From Polyodon spathula (taxonomy: Eukaryota > Chordata > Actinopteri > Acipenseriformes > Polyodontidae): 64,000 bases of DNA. A program made the translations under genes and the position numbers. The notes beneath the pieces are model-generated. The model searched no databases. It had not been told where the DNA came from and saw nothing but the letters and a program-made list of their open reading frames with translations. Positions within the stretch are counted from its first letter, which is position 1, and the number at the start of each line of letters is the position of its first letter. The stretch covers positions 22,022,447 to 22,086,446 of the forward strand of contig NC_054548.1 of the NCBI RefSeq assembly GCF_017654505.1. Direction: 5' to 3'. Positions 24,694-37,476 of this stretch are shown one piece after another.

Positions 24694-26024
24694 TAGAGAT
24701 ATATATCCGTCGATAGTGATTATGCTTTTTAAAAAATTTTACAAATATAATCTAATATATAATTCTAATTGCCTAGATTTGATTTTATTGTTGATCTGCG
24801 GTATATTGAAATGTTTGAAGGCTTCAATTGCAGCAGTTCAACCATTCGTTGATGGTAAATATAACATTAATTAAAAATAAATTACCTTTTAAAATTGAAA
24901 ACTGTTTCATACCTTATCTAGTACAGACTTTAAAGGGTTCAGTTGCTTTTAATTCCTGCCTGGCACTGTCTTGGAATGGAGGCAATGTGGTAGTTGCTCT
25001 CTCCCATGGCCAGTTTACAGTGATATAGCCTGATCCCTGCATGTCCTTCTTATTGAGCAGTTATTTTATATTAGGAGAGATTGGTACAAACATTAAAGGA
25101 AACTTAAAGCATTCAACACACTTCAGATGATTTTCTTTTTGTTTGGATATGGCAGATGTGTGTTGCTTTCAATCTTGCTGGTGAGATCTGGAGGAATGAC
25201 GAGATTTACTGAGGAAAGACCTCTGAATGTGATATTAAACATGTTAGCTATTGCCTTTCATTGAAACAGCTTACTGTTTACTGTTGATCTGTTACAACCT
25301 ACTCTAACATAAATTAGGCTTATCCTGTGCATGGAGGAATATGTAACAAAGGGATTTGTTTTTGTTTTTTTAATCAGTGAAACATACTGTACTCACTTAT
25401 GGTGGCTGGAATTATAGTCAAATGTTGAAAGAGTGTACATAATGTGATAAATTATGTAACTCTAAATCTGACACACAGACTCAATATTACGATATCCCCT
25501 CTTAACTAAAATGTCATTAGCAAGATTGATACAGTTTATTTTTTTAACAGTTGCGTAATAAGCATTATGGTCACAGTAAAATACAATTGTTCTGAGTCAT
25601 ACTTGACTGTGTGGTTAATTGCAGTAAAAAAGGGTGGATTTGTAGACTCAGCTTTGACCTTTTCTGGAATATAGCCCCTGTGTGACACACCTGCGACTTT
25701 CTACCTGCCTAGAGCAAAGACTGCAAAGCCTAGTTTACAAAACTTGAGCACATTGTTAAATTGAACAACATGCTGACACAACAAGTTTGTACGTCCCTGT
25801 GCAGATTCTGCAGTACACAGACGTGGAACTTTGATGAGAGATGGAGAAACAACTGCTTCACTCAAAGATTAGTTTTTTTTTTTTTTTGTATTTACTATTT
25901 TTGTTCTTACTCAGTAAACTACCTTTTAATTAGATTTATTAACTATTTTATTACTGCTTAAAGAAATTAACTTATTTTGGTTTAAATTAAATTAGAATTG
26001 TAAACTTGGTTGCTTTTCTGCAAA
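24260..26024. other. AT-rich non-coding DNA
   Basis: It contains a (TA)n array at about 24639-24695. I see no exon or recognisable transposon in the rest. Confidence 0.5.
24639..24695. repeat. (TA)n microsatellite
   Basis: About 22 TA units, then imperfect TA-rich sequence. Confidence 0.95.
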
Positions 26025-26608
26025 GGAGAATCCACCTCTAACCAATACGTCATCAACAAGTCCAGTCATGCTCTGGGGGCTGGGCCATGTCTCAGCTGGT
26101 GATTTTCATTAAATTCAATATTTGAGGGATAGGTAGCAGGGCGCCTCTGTGGAGTGTGTTAATTATTTTTATTCATTCATGGTTTGGCGGCCTTGTCTTT
26201 TTTGGGGGGGTGGCCATAGCCACTTCCTATATGCGGCATTGGGACGCATGTATCTGTTCATATTTTTCCAGCTGGCATCAAGCAAGTAGCTGTCGGGCAC
26301 CCACAGACGAGGCATAAATACAAATGTATCTCGCCATTGTGGAGTTTGTTAATTATTTAGTATTATTCTCCATTCATGGTTTGGCGGCCTCATCTTTTTC
26401 GGGGGAGGTGGCTCATAGCCACTTCCTATCGGCGGCGCTGGTGTGCATGCAACTGTTCTCGTGTATTACCAGCCGGCCTTGCACAGGTAACCGTCGGGCA
26501 CCCACGAACCCTGAGTGCCCACCACAGTCACTGGGCCCTGAGCGCCCGTCACTGTTCATAAATCATCTGCAATTGCAATCATCATCATTCATTCATTGCG
26601 GATTCTCC
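26025..26608. mobile_element. Unidentified repeat with short inverted ends and an internal duplication
   Basis: GGAGAATCC at 26025-26033 is mirrored by GGATTCTCC at 26600-26608. Between them a unit of about 165-180 bp occurs twice in the same direction (26141-26307 and 26331-26508). Both units share ttcatggtttggcggcc, atagccacttcctat and gtcgggcaccca. The block is GC-richer than the flanks. No coding capacity is evident and I cannot name the family. Confidence 0.5.
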
Positions 26609-26731
26609 ATGCTGAAAATAACTTTCACATTACAGTACTAATACCATACAAGTAAAATTGATGATTATTGGCCCTTTTTTATTCTGACCACTCCAGGTCC
26701 AATGCAATTTTTATATTTGTTATATATGTAG

Positions 26732-27356
26732 TGTGATGTGCACCACCCCTGTGCATATTTTTGTGTTATGTGTTGTGGGTGGTGTGTTAATGTTGGTGTA
26801 TAGTCATGGTACACTGGATATAAATGGGTCTGTGTAACATGAGTGATTTAAAATTTGTATTTAGGCACGAGGATTGCACAGCACTTCACATGCAGGTAAA
26901 ATGTAATATTTGAGCATGGGAAATTGCACTAAAATTAATTCACGTGCAGTTGTACCGAGACTCCAGTTGAATGATTGATTAGCAATCGAGTCTTGATACA
27001 GCTGCATTAAAGCAGCATGTTTTCACTCACTCGGGATGTGTGTTCGAGAGTGGAGAACGGATGAGAAAGAGGAGAAATTATAGTAAAATAAAACAATGAT
27101 TGCTACAAGTGCTGGAGGGCCAGCACTCTACTTGTGTGTTTAGCATTCGTCCATGTCTTGTTTATCTGTCTGTTTGTTTGGTCAGCGCACCATTTTGTTT
27201 TGTTCTGTGTTTTTGTTCAAACCTTTTATTTTACTGCCTGTTTATTAAACTGCGCATCAGCACCTTTATCTTTTCACTCGTCCTGTCTGTGTTGCCTCGC
27301 TTCTTTCTGGTCCGTGACATCACCACGCACCTGAGCACTGCGACCATCCTGTCACA
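26732..27356 (+). mobile_element. LTR-like repeat, copy 2 (625 bp, both ends visible)
   Basis: It starts TGTGATGTGCACC and ends CATCCTGTCACA (TG...CA). Its body is homologous to copy 1 at 2775-3328, including the TATA-like gatataaa, 'gattagcaatcgagtc' and 'attaaactgcgcatcagc'. The four bases on each side are gtag and gtgg, only a weak match. Best explained as a solo LTR; no internal genes are present. Confidence 0.7.
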
Positions 27357-30300
27357 GTGGTTAACAACATGGTGAATTGGCTTTTGCATCTAGACCACAT
27401 TATTTCATTTTTTTCAAGAGGAGTGATTCGTCTTTGTTATAATATAATATTGTATTATCAAATGGACCACTAAAAGCAGCCCATGTGCATGAGGAGGAGA
27501 CCATAAACTATAGTAAATGAATGGCAGTGTCATTACAGAGCATTTCAACCAGGCTGCTTACCAGGACTTGTATCTTTGATGTCTTTAACCTTTGATCTCC
27601 TTTTTTTATATAGAGAAACACACTGAGATTGTTTACAGCAACTGACTTTGGTGAAAAGGAAATGCAATTGGCTCCCTGTTGGAAGTGCATAAGATTTAAG
27701 TTTTAAAGCAGTATCCAATATAAATTCATGTTGGATGCTGTATGTGTTTTGAATGTGTGAACACTTGTATTCAATTATGTGAATTACTTAAATATGTTTT
27801 TGAAAGGAGCCTGATTACAACAATTAATGTTCTTTAAATTTATTGGGAAAAGGCCATATGAGCTATAATTAGCTCGTTTACAACGAAGTCCAACATCAAC
27901 AAATTACAATCACATGAAACACACGGAATACACATTTAAAACACTACACAACATCATATACATACACAGGGCTTCTTCAGATAATGAAACAACACATTTT
28001 TTAATTGAAGATGGGAAGTCTCAGATCTAAGTTCCATCAGCAATGCATTCCAATCTGATACATTGATTATGGGATGCAATTCAATCTCTGGAAAACAGTA
28101 AACAATCCAAAAATATAGAGCAAGCGGGCAATTATATGCCCTTAAACAAATAGTTATAAACCTCAATGTAATTTGTTATTTGTTTAAAACTTGCTTCTTT
28201 AGTTTCATTAAATATGAACAAGTTTGTTGCATAGCATATTCCTGTAATAATGCAGTAAAGTATATGGCTTCACAATATTTGGGTTTCATATTCACTTAAG
28301 ATTCCCAGAGACTACTTTTGATACAGTAGAGTGCTGTGTACTTGTAGTTTTTTCACTGCATAGGAACAAAATCGATATTATTTCTAAGCATAAAATAAAG
28401 CAAAATAAGAAAAACAATGTTGAATATTGAAAATACAGAAGACTGTATGGGAGGGGATTTGGCTTCTGGTACAATAAAGACATTAATCTAATTGTAGGTG
28501 GGATTAATATCTAACTTTCCATCCCATTTCTCATAATAAGTTGAAGTCCTTAAGGGAACACTGGAGACCAGGAGATAGAAAGTACATCTACTTCCATTTT
28601 CAGGAAAAAATAAATAAATAATTTTACTGTTAACTAATTTCTTGTGTAACCATTCACTATATCTATACTCTGAAATGCCTTGTGCAATAGTAAACTATTT
28701 AAAACTACAGCCAGTCATATTTGGTAAAATTTGCTATTTTTGTGTATCTTTTAACCACTGGGTAACCTTTATAAATCCAATGGAGGGTGGTCCATATATT
28801 TGGCAGATTCATTTATTAGGTGCTTGACATAGACTGGGAAATGGATAGTACCTGTTCATAATATGCCTGACTGAACACAGATAAAGTCTGAACAGAAGTT
28901 GGTTGGCAGAACAGTTGCCACTTTAAAGTCAGAATTGGAATTGTGCTGCTGTTGTGAGAGAGGCAAGGGTACATCCAACGCAGACGTGACTTGGGCAATA
29001 AAACACAATCGAAATCATGAGCAATGTCATCAGCAGATAATGTTCAAGGACATGCACAACATAGATGGATAAATCCTGCAAAATGTGAAATCTTAAAAAA
29101 AAAGGACGAGGAAGGTGAAAAGTCTGATATTAAAAAGATGTCAAACTGTTAAAGAAAAAAAAATACACACAAATTCTGACCAACAAAATCACTGTATTAC
29201 AGGACATGATCCTACACGATCCTACACTTTAGCTTAGTTGTCCATTATAAGTGACTATAAACAATCTATACATGTTATTAATTATATTATTAAGAATTAT
29301 AGACTATGATTAGAAGCAAGACTATTATGATACACTTTTTCCATTTTTTTTTTTTTTTTTTTTGCGGTTGCATATTATCAGTTATAATATAGTTTCTGTC
29401 TTTTCAGGTCTGTTTGTATTTCTATTCCTGTCTTACCAAATATATGCAGATGCTTGTCTTTTAAAATACAGTTATTATACACTTTTGCTATTGTCTTTTT
29501 GGTATTGTTTATAATCACTGATAATGGATACCTAAGCCAAAGTGTTACCGATTTTGTGTGCAAACTTATGGCATCAGCATCAACTAGATTCCTTTATGGG
29601 TGAGATAGTAAATGCCCTTGAGAAGCCTGAGGTTTTGAGATCTGCCGAAGCAACAGCCTGGATTTTAAAGGAAGACACTACCCGATTACATCAAGGTCAT
29701 CAATTCCTTTGGTGCACAGCTAAATGTCCATATCTCATGGACAAACTGAAGTGTGTTAGCGCAATGGACTGAAAATGTCAGCAGGAACTCCATTTCCTGA
29801 TGGCAGGCTTTTTGAATTTGTAGATTTTTCACATGCATAGTACACGCATTTTTTTATCTTATTAATTTTTTTTAAGTTGATGTTTTTCAGTGTGTTTTTT
29901 TTTCTTCTAAATATCTGTATTCAGTTTTTGTTTTGTTATTTTTAAATTAACAAATGTATACCACCCTGTGCATACAATATGTGTTCCAAGGTCAAAGATC
30001 ATCAAACTGGGGTGCATGATTTTCATAGTTCTATTACATTCCCCGGCACCATTTTCTCAGTCACATGTGGTTTGTATCAACAACCTCAAATAAAGGAAAC
30101 CACTTCACAGAATCTGGTCCATTTGAGTTCTGTATAAAGAATAAACTGATGTGCCATTATTGTTGGTCTGTTTATTTTATACACGACCAAATCTAGACAA
30201 TAAGTATGCTTTCATCTCTTTGACTCAACTTCCTGACCCCTTTGCTTAATGGAAACTGTTTTTTTGAAGGCTTATTACTGCAGTAACCCTGCACTTAGCC

Positions 30301-32007
30301 ACATTATCAATATGTTAGTAGCTATCAAAATAATGCATTTCACCTCTATATGAAATTACCTCATGTTTGTCAGAGATAAATAAAACTCAATGTGACAATT
30401 ACAAAGTAGGGTTAAATCATATTACCTGTATGAGCAATTAATTGAATGACCTTAGGGTGGAATTCAGGCAGTGAGTAGTGTATTTTGAGACATCATGTCA
30501 TTCTAGAGAGCAACTTCTTTCAAGATAGCTTACAGCCATGATAAATATTTATTTCCAAAGCTTAGAAAGATACAATGATGGATGACTAATTCCTTAAGGT
30601 GTATTTAGCATAATAAAGAAAAAAAAAGATTAGAATGATATTCTGCACATCCAAAATAAGCCAGTACATCCTGTCCTCATTTAGCTACATGTCACGCCAA
30701 TAAACAAACATTAGTATGCAAACAGCGGATCTATTTGAAGTCATCCTTAAGACAAGCTCCAAAATACAAGAACTACATAAGAAACCTTTACTATTTTTGC
30801 AACCTTTGGTACACTTTATTACTAGTTATAGTGAGGTCCCTTTATTGATATCACAGTACAGAAATAGCAGGGTTGAGCCAACTGATAATAGTTCCACCTG
30901 GGACTATTTTGTGCAGAAAGCAATTGCCTCCACAGACATTGATCAGCATTGGAAAGCATAGGGCAGGACAATAAAAAATGAGACAGCAAGTGAGCTGTAG
31001 GTAGAGAGAGCTGCTTTTTTTATAGTACGAGGGACCAGTACAATTCATAAAGACCTTTCCTTTTTTGTGTTGGCAGCATACACAGATATACTTGATCCAA
31101 CAAGACCAACAACACAGTAAGTGCAAAAAGGAACTATGTTCAATATTCGGAATGTACGGAAACAATTTTGTCAGCTGACAACTGAAACCAGAAACATGCC
31201 ATTATGAGTGTGTACACATGTGCCAATGGAAATGAGGCATCTGTTGGTGAGGGACAGTTTGACACCATGTCAAGTGTGAGTCCAGGAAAATACGTAACAT
31301 AAATTTAAAAAAAGTAAAATAAAGAAGAATGTCATAGCTAAAACCAGTTTCATTTTTCATTTTTGTTTTCACATTTTCATAAGACTTGCCATACTCAGGC
31401 AAAGTTTTAAAAAAAACATTGGGAATTCCTTTCAATTTCTGGTGTGAAATAGCACATGATGCTAGTTAGATTCAGAAACAAAACAGTGCAAGACAATCAC
31501 GCATCTGCGGGACACTTGGGTTCTGGCGTGCACATTTATTACAAACCTCCAAGAGGTACCAATGAGAACAAAGATACACAGAGACAATGCCATACAGTGC
31601 CCTCGCCACCAATCACCTTACAGCACAAATTATGCATATTATATTATTATAGACATTTATATTGTATCTATTCTATTGTTTATTTGTATTATATGTGTAT
31701 TATGAAAGCATATGTTAAAAATAACATTCAAATATAAACCTGTATGCTAAGGGTATGCAAACAGTCCATAGGTTTGGATAGGGGAACACGACAATCAAAA
31801 GTTTGGGCACGCTGGTCTAGACAACACAGTCACCAGACAGTGTTGCTATATTCTGATAGTGTAAAGATCCTTTGCTTTACTGTTCACTCCCACTCACCCA
31901 AGCAACCAGTTCATATGATAGCATTCAGAATCAGTGTGCAAAAAGAAGAAGATGACAGTAAATTCAAAAGAGTTCTTCTCACATGGCCTAATAGTTATTA
32001 TTATTCA
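27357..32007. other. AT-rich non-coding DNA
   Basis: No exon, RNA gene or clear transposon recognised. There is a poly-T run at about 29345-29363. Short ORFs (for example 29542-29772 and 31456-31737) lack recognisable domains and credible splice context. Confidence 0.5.
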
Positions 32008-32105
32008 TTATTAATTAGTCATTCAGCAGATGCTTTTATCCAAAGCGATTTACAGAGACTTGGGGGTGAATTATGCATCACAACAGCTGCTTCTGCAGAG
32101 TCACT
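32008..32105 (+). mobile_element. L2-tail/SINE 3' fragment
   Basis: It contains cattcagcagatgcttttat, ccaaagcgatttacagagac and a tail ending ctgcttctgcagagtcacta. The core 'cagatgcttttatccaaagc' is the widespread 3' tail shared by L2-type LINEs and the SINEs they mobilise in fish. No tRNA-like head is visible here. Confidence 0.7.
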
Positions 32106-32149
32106 ACTAGGATTGAAATTGGTTCTGACCTCATGTATAGTTGGAAGGT

Positions 32150-32796
32150 AGAAATACGTCTAGGGAAACAGCACCTGAACTCAAACCCACCCAGAGTGGC
32201 CACAAGCATCCTAAAATAGAAGGACATGACTACATCTCCAATTGCCTTGTATCATTAGTCTTTCTAGTAGATACAGTCGTTGGGGGTCAAAAGTTGCTAT
32301 TTGTGTGTAATTAACCCTAATTATTGGTTGGATAAGGTCAGCAGGGTATATGGCACAGGGATATCCTATGGAGCAGACTGACAGTGCTTTTATTTTTAAT
32401 CCAGGTTAGGTTGAGAGAGCGGATAAACCTGCTGAGTGACTCAGCTGGGAGTAATCCTGTTATTTCACTTCCACGTCTTTAGAAAGCCAATTACATAGAG
32501 AAATATCAGGCAGGGGATTACCTGGAACTGTTTGCTGTCTAGTAGTGACCATTGATCAACCCCTATGATACTTCTCACCTGAAGAACCTCAGACATTTTA
32601 TTACAGTCAGATTAGAAGAGAAACATGCCATGGTTATACAGGATAGTGGGGTTTTGGAAAGCAACAAAGGTGAACACTGTGCATATACTGCACTCACCAG
32701 TTATAACCTTGGCATGACAGGAAAAGGAGAGACAAATCCACACAAAACATGATATAGTTCAGGTGTCATATGGGATGAAAGATATATAAGTAATAC

Positions 32797-32877
<81 letters not shown>

Positions 32878-33059
32878 CAGTAGTCCCTCATTAGGGACCC
32901 CTTTATGTTGCATTACCATTAGACAGGATGGGTACCCTTTTGTCATTTCCCCTGGCACTTGCATTTATGGGACACTAATTACATGGTATCTTATCTATAG
33001 CTCCAAAAGACAGTGTTATGAAGGGGAGCTCATTAATAATCTACTAGTCTAAAATCAAA
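32150..33059. other. Non-coding DNA with a trinucleotide array
   Basis: Apart from the (ATA)n array at 32797-32876, nothing recognisable. Confidence 0.5.
32797..32876. repeat. (ATA)n microsatellite
   Basis: About 26 ata/aat units with one 1-base interruption near 32831. Confidence 0.95.
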
Positions 33060-33202
33060 TTGATTCATTTTCTGAAAGTCGCTGCTTATATGGCCTGTGC
33101 TGCGCTCTATCAATTATGGGTCTAGTTTAGTAATTAAGAGCTCGGTTGGAATGAAAACCAGCAGCAACAGGGGGTCCCTAGGATCGAGTTTGAGAAGCCC
33201 TG
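33060..33202 (-). mobile_element. hAT-like non-autonomous element, fragment
   Basis: On the minus strand it starts CAGGGCTTCTCAAACTCGAT, followed by gggaccccctgttgctgctg, gttttcattccaaccgagct and cttaattac. This is the hAT-MITE head ('cagtgtttctcaa...ggacccc...') common in vertebrates. The 8 bp outside the end are ctctagag (33203-33210). I could not find its partner on the other side, so the left border is arbitrary and the element is probably truncated. Confidence 0.6.
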
Positions 33203-33210
33203 CTCTAGAG

Positions 33211-36150
33211 GATTTGTGGATTGTGAGAAGTCTCACAAAGTGTTCTGGTACTGTATGTCTGTGACCTTCTGTACTGAAAACAAGCGGTATCTGTGAACCA
33301 TCAACTCCAAACACTTCTATGACAAAGATACTGTTTCAGATCAATTCAAATAACTACATGGAGCGAGAGAAGCAATTAACACAAATAATGAAGTGGAATT
33401 TAAAACCTAATCATTCAGATAATTACTGTTGATGTAACATGTCTATATTATTTTCATGTTTTGTCATTCGGTGTCATTGTGCAGAATTAGCTTTTAGTAA
33501 GATTATTATCTTTCTGGGCAGCCAGGGCAGTCTTCTAATCTTAATGAAGCTGCTAACCTCGACAATGACCTTTATTTCAGCAATGATTAAGGTGCTGCTG
33601 TATGTGTGTGATTACTCCGATGAATTTGCATGGTAAGAATGCACTTCTGCCGGGTTTTTTATATATTTGAAATAGAATCAGTTGCAGGGAGTTTTCAAAG
33701 GATCTTCAGCTGTTTGGTGCACTAAAATAGTAGAGATGACTCACAATTTATGTAAACAAGTAATTTCTTTCTCCACTAGATGCCACTTATTTCCCAGTTT
33801 CAAAAATTTCGTGGTTTTGTATATTTAAAAATGGGTTTAAATACCTGAGCACTGAGCTCTTTTTGCCTATGTACCATTACTTGAGTGACTATTGACTGAA
33901 TTTGTGGGCAACAGCAAAAACATATTTATGGTCATGTAACATCATTTTAGCCAATGGGATTGGATTGATTGTACTGGGTTAAACGTACTTCCAAAATCTT
34001 CATTTGAAATGTACCCATCCCTAACAGGTTGCTGCTGTTCATTCATCATGATTATTTATTATTTCTTTTTATTTCTTTTAAACCATACTTCGATCATGTA
34101 TGCCTGGCTTGTGTGACAGTGTAATGCATGTAAGTGGATCACAGCTTTTTTTTTTTTTTTTTAATGCATTAATACCTGCCTATTGCTTTTACAGTATTTC
34201 TACCATTTTGAGTACAAAGCTCTTAACAGATATTTGCACATCAGCCTGTAGCTGCATGAATATAAAATATTTAGCAAAACAGCCAATCTTAGTACAAGCA
34301 TAGGACTTTAAATAAAGCAAGCTTTTATATTTACGGTGTGCTTAGTGCCACATTGACACAACCTACAACAGTCTTTTTAAACGCTTGCCCAAAGTAACAG
34401 TTCATGGCACCTACTGAATGTTTTTTACTTTATTGGTGAGATGCTTCCAAACATATTTATGTAGTCAACAGAAATGATTTTCCTTGGGCCAAACAACCCA
34501 GTGTTGTCCTTCTTATTGTGTTTATTAACTATCCCAAAGACTGCCATGCAGTGTAAATGCAAGTGACTTTGGAGATATTTAAATCACAGTCAAAAGACAT
34601 CCTCTTCAAAATGGCAGAAAATGTTGAAAAGGCAAACAAATAACTAGTTGCCAGTGGACAGCTTTAAATGTAAACTCTCACTATTATCCAGAAAGGTTTG
34701 TAGGCTTTTCAGGCTATCATAGGAAGCATCCTGAGGATGCCTTCTGTGCACCAAGCTTGACCTCTAAAGCTTTAAGCTGCATTTTATATGAACCTGCTGT
34801 GTTTATTTTGAAGGGATTTATGCCCCAAGCAATAAGGCAGCACTTTGGTTCATTAAACTCAAACATGCGACATATTGTTGTACATAACATTACCATACAT
34901 ACCAAGTTTACAATCAGCTCACTGTCTAAGGACAACTGTGTGAAGATTGCATCACAGCGACACACAACAGTCTCTTCATGCAACTCACATTTGGTTTGGG
35001 CATGCAAGAAGTGCAATGCATTCTGTCATTCCATAACAGAGATTCACACTGAAAAGTATTTGTAAAGAAAATGTACAAAGACAGCCCTGTGATGATGTGA
35101 GAGGGAGACCCTCACTGTAATATTGTAGAGACACAGTAGTCCTGGGCTGTAATAAAATTAAAATAAAACTTTATTAAGTAGAATTTATTAACTTGTTGTT
35201 ATTCCAGTTCAATATTGGAATGCAACTAATTAATTTAATATGTCCTTCCTCATAATCCAAAAATATAAATAAATTACAACTCACTTTTCATTGCTGAATT
35301 CTGTATTTGTTTTTGTACAGCTATAACTGCTGACATACAGTCATAATTGTAAAAGGTATGTAAAGGATTAACTATCACACACACATCGTTGAAAAATAAC
35401 CTTTCATAATACAGTCAGATAGAAAGACTGACATTGTTCTTGTGCCTGACAATGTTTACTGTTAATAATATATATAGGAGTTCAAATAAAACTGTGCAGT
35501 TCTCATATAAGAACCATCAGAATTGTTTTGGTCTGCATTGATATCAATATACATTTCAAACTCTGCTCTATCTTGAACTCCCTTTTCATGTGCAATAGCA
35601 ATTCTCTGTGCTATGGTTGCTAGGCGATCAGTAGTTATGGGTTTTCGTGTTGGGTTTTTTAATGTTTTTTTTTTTTTTTTCAGATACTTAAGTCTAGGGA
35701 GGACAGCATTGCAATTAAATGACATTTATTATAATATACAGTACAAGGCACATATCAAACCAGTGCCCGTGGGAACATAGCAGGTTATCTCTCATTGATG
35801 TTAATGGAGATCCTTGATGTTCATGAAAAAAAAAGCTCCCTGGTGTAGGGTTCTCAAAAATTCATCCTCCTTTCAGCTTTGAAATTGGTAGACTCCGTTA
35901 ATGGGTTGTTTTACTAAGCGTCTTCACAGGGAGTCTTCCTTTAAATAAAAATCTAAATCATTGGCTTAATGACCATTCTGCACATAGCACATTATTAATT
36001 AAAAACATCTACTGACTCAGTTGAGTAACTGCAAATTTGCTTTAATCATGGGTAACACAAGCCATTCATAGACCTTAGCTGTATTCAGGGCTGTACACAC
36101 TACATTGTTTTTATTTTTCCAGAATGTCTAATGTATTTTATTGCTGTAAA
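33211..36150. other. Non-coding DNA
   Basis: No exon or identifiable repeat found. Poly-T tracts at about 34147-34161 and 35667-35680. ORFs here are short and overlapping on both strands. Confidence 0.5.
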
Positions 36151-36153
36151 TAA

Positions 36154-37469
36154 CACAGTGTAACAATTTTTTATTTTTTTTGGTTCCTGGGTAGTAAGTG
36201 TTATTTCCTAATTGCTTATGCCTCAAAAGTATAGAAAATGGCTATTATTCCCCACAAACTTTGCTTTTGTGACCAGGACAGTGATATTTTGAAATTTACC
36301 TATTTTCCAGAACATTCCAGATAGATTCAGTGCTGAGTAAACTTGGGGTAACTTCTAGAACTTTCTAGAACTTTCCAGTAACATAAATAGTAGTATAAAT
36401 ACAGGGCCTTTAAGACCACCAGTTCAGTTAAGTTCCAGCTGCCTAAGTGGATACATATCTTTATTTTTCTGAGATGACATCAATAGGCTGCAATGGTAGC
36501 ATTCCTGATGGGTCTCCAAGGCAGTTTTACCAAGTTTCCCTGCTATCTTTGCCTTTGGGACAGCAGGGACACCAAGGCGCACTACCACAGGCGGGACTGG
36601 CCACAGCGGACCAAGTTCTCTGTGGGGAGGAACAACGTCAAGTGGGAGCCACTGGTGGACCCCCGGAAGGTGCTGATGCCACCACTGCACATCAAATTGG
36701 GCCTTATGAAACAATTTGTCAGAGCTCTAGATAAGGAGTCGGCAGCCTTCAAGTACCTTCAAGACTTCTTCCCTAAGCTGTCTGAGGCAAAGGTCAAAGC
36801 CGGTGTCTTCGTCGGACCACAGATAAAGAAGATCCTGGAGTGCAATGAATTCCCTAAGAAGCTCACTAGTAAGGAGAAAGCTGCTTGGAACAGCGTTGTC
36901 GCAGTGGTTTGGGGCTTCCTGGGCAATCACAAGGCCGAAAACTATGCAGAGCTGGTTGAGACTCTGGTGAAGAATGATGGCACCATGCGCTGTAGGATGT
37001 CCCTCAAAGTCCATATCCTTGATGCTTATCTTGATAAATTTAAGGAGAACATGGGAGTGTACTCGGAGGAGCAAGGCGAGCACTTCCACCAGGGTATACT
37101 GGACTTTGAACGCCGCTACCAAGGACAGTATAACGAGAACATGATGGGAGACTACATTTGGGGGCTGATTCATGAAAGTGATTTACAGTATAATCGTAAA
37201 TCCCGAAAAACTACTCCTAAATCTTTTGTAGTAATTTTTGTATTACTTTAGTATAAATACATGTTAATTTGGATTCATGTTGTTTTTTTCTGACTTTATG
37301 TGAACAAAAAGACCGTTTTCTCATTGGAAATAGGTACATTTCAAATATCACTGTCCTGGTCACAAAAGCAAAGTTTGTGAAGAATAATAGCCATGTTCTA
37401 TACTTTTGAGGCATAAGCAATTAAGAAATAACACTTACTACTCAGGAACAAAAATTGTGTTACATAGTG
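36154..37469 (+). mobile_element. CAC-ended DNA transposon with long inverted ends, copy B (longer copy)
   Basis: 1316 bp. Left end CACAGTGTAACAATTTTT, right end (reversed) CACTATGTAACACAATTT. The inverted ends extend about 150 bp (36154-36310 against 37318-37469), so a large hairpin could form. TAA flanks both sides (36151-36153, 37470-37472), as in copy A. It carries an uninterrupted ORF (36493-37251). Because the protein looks N-terminally incomplete, the element was probably non-autonomous when it inserted. Confidence 0.9.
36493..37251 (+). CDS. Repeat-associated protein of unnamed family, 252 aa, probably N-terminally truncated
   Basis: It is open from ATG 36493, with an in-frame TAG nine bases upstream. 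Order of visible blocks: KFPCYLCLWDSRDTKAHYH (C-x2-C with nearby His, a possible zinc site, residues about 14-32), VDPRKVLMPPLHIKLGLMKQ (55-75), FFPKLSEAKVKAGVFVGPQI (about 91-110), a central helical stretch with FLGNHKAENYAELVE (142-157), MSLKVHILDAYLDKFKENMG (about 173-192), SEEQGEHFHQGILDFERRYQ (194-214) and MMGDYIWGLI (220-229). I recognise these blocks from uncharacterised multi-copy proteins of insects, cnidarians and fish, where family members extend further N-terminally. The Asp/Glu/His pattern of the C-terminal half could be nuclease-like, but this is inference. The last residues, past RKSRKTTP, run toward the terminal repeat. Expression is unknown. Confidence 0.6.
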   Translation: MVAFLMGLQGSFTKFPCYLCLWDSRDTKAHYHRRDWPQRTKFSVGRNNVKWEPLVDPRKVLMPPLHIKLGLMKQFVRALDKESAAFKYLQDFFPKLSEAKVKAGVFVGPQIKKILECNEFPKKLTSKEKAAWNSVVAVVWGFLGNHKAENYAELVETLVKNDGTMRCRMSLKVHILDAYLDKFKENMGVYSEEQGEHFHQGILDFERRYQGQYNENMMGDYIWGLIHESDLQYNRKSRKTTPKSFVVIFVLL

Positions 37470-37476
37470 TAATGAT

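Noticed and set aside
29542..29772. 76-codon ORF that reads smoothly and might be an exon
   Set aside because: No recognisable domain and no convincing acceptor/donor pair; left unannotated.
36727..37173. 148-codon minus-strand ORF in copy B
   Set aside because: Antisense shadow of the recognised 252-codon plus-strand ORF.
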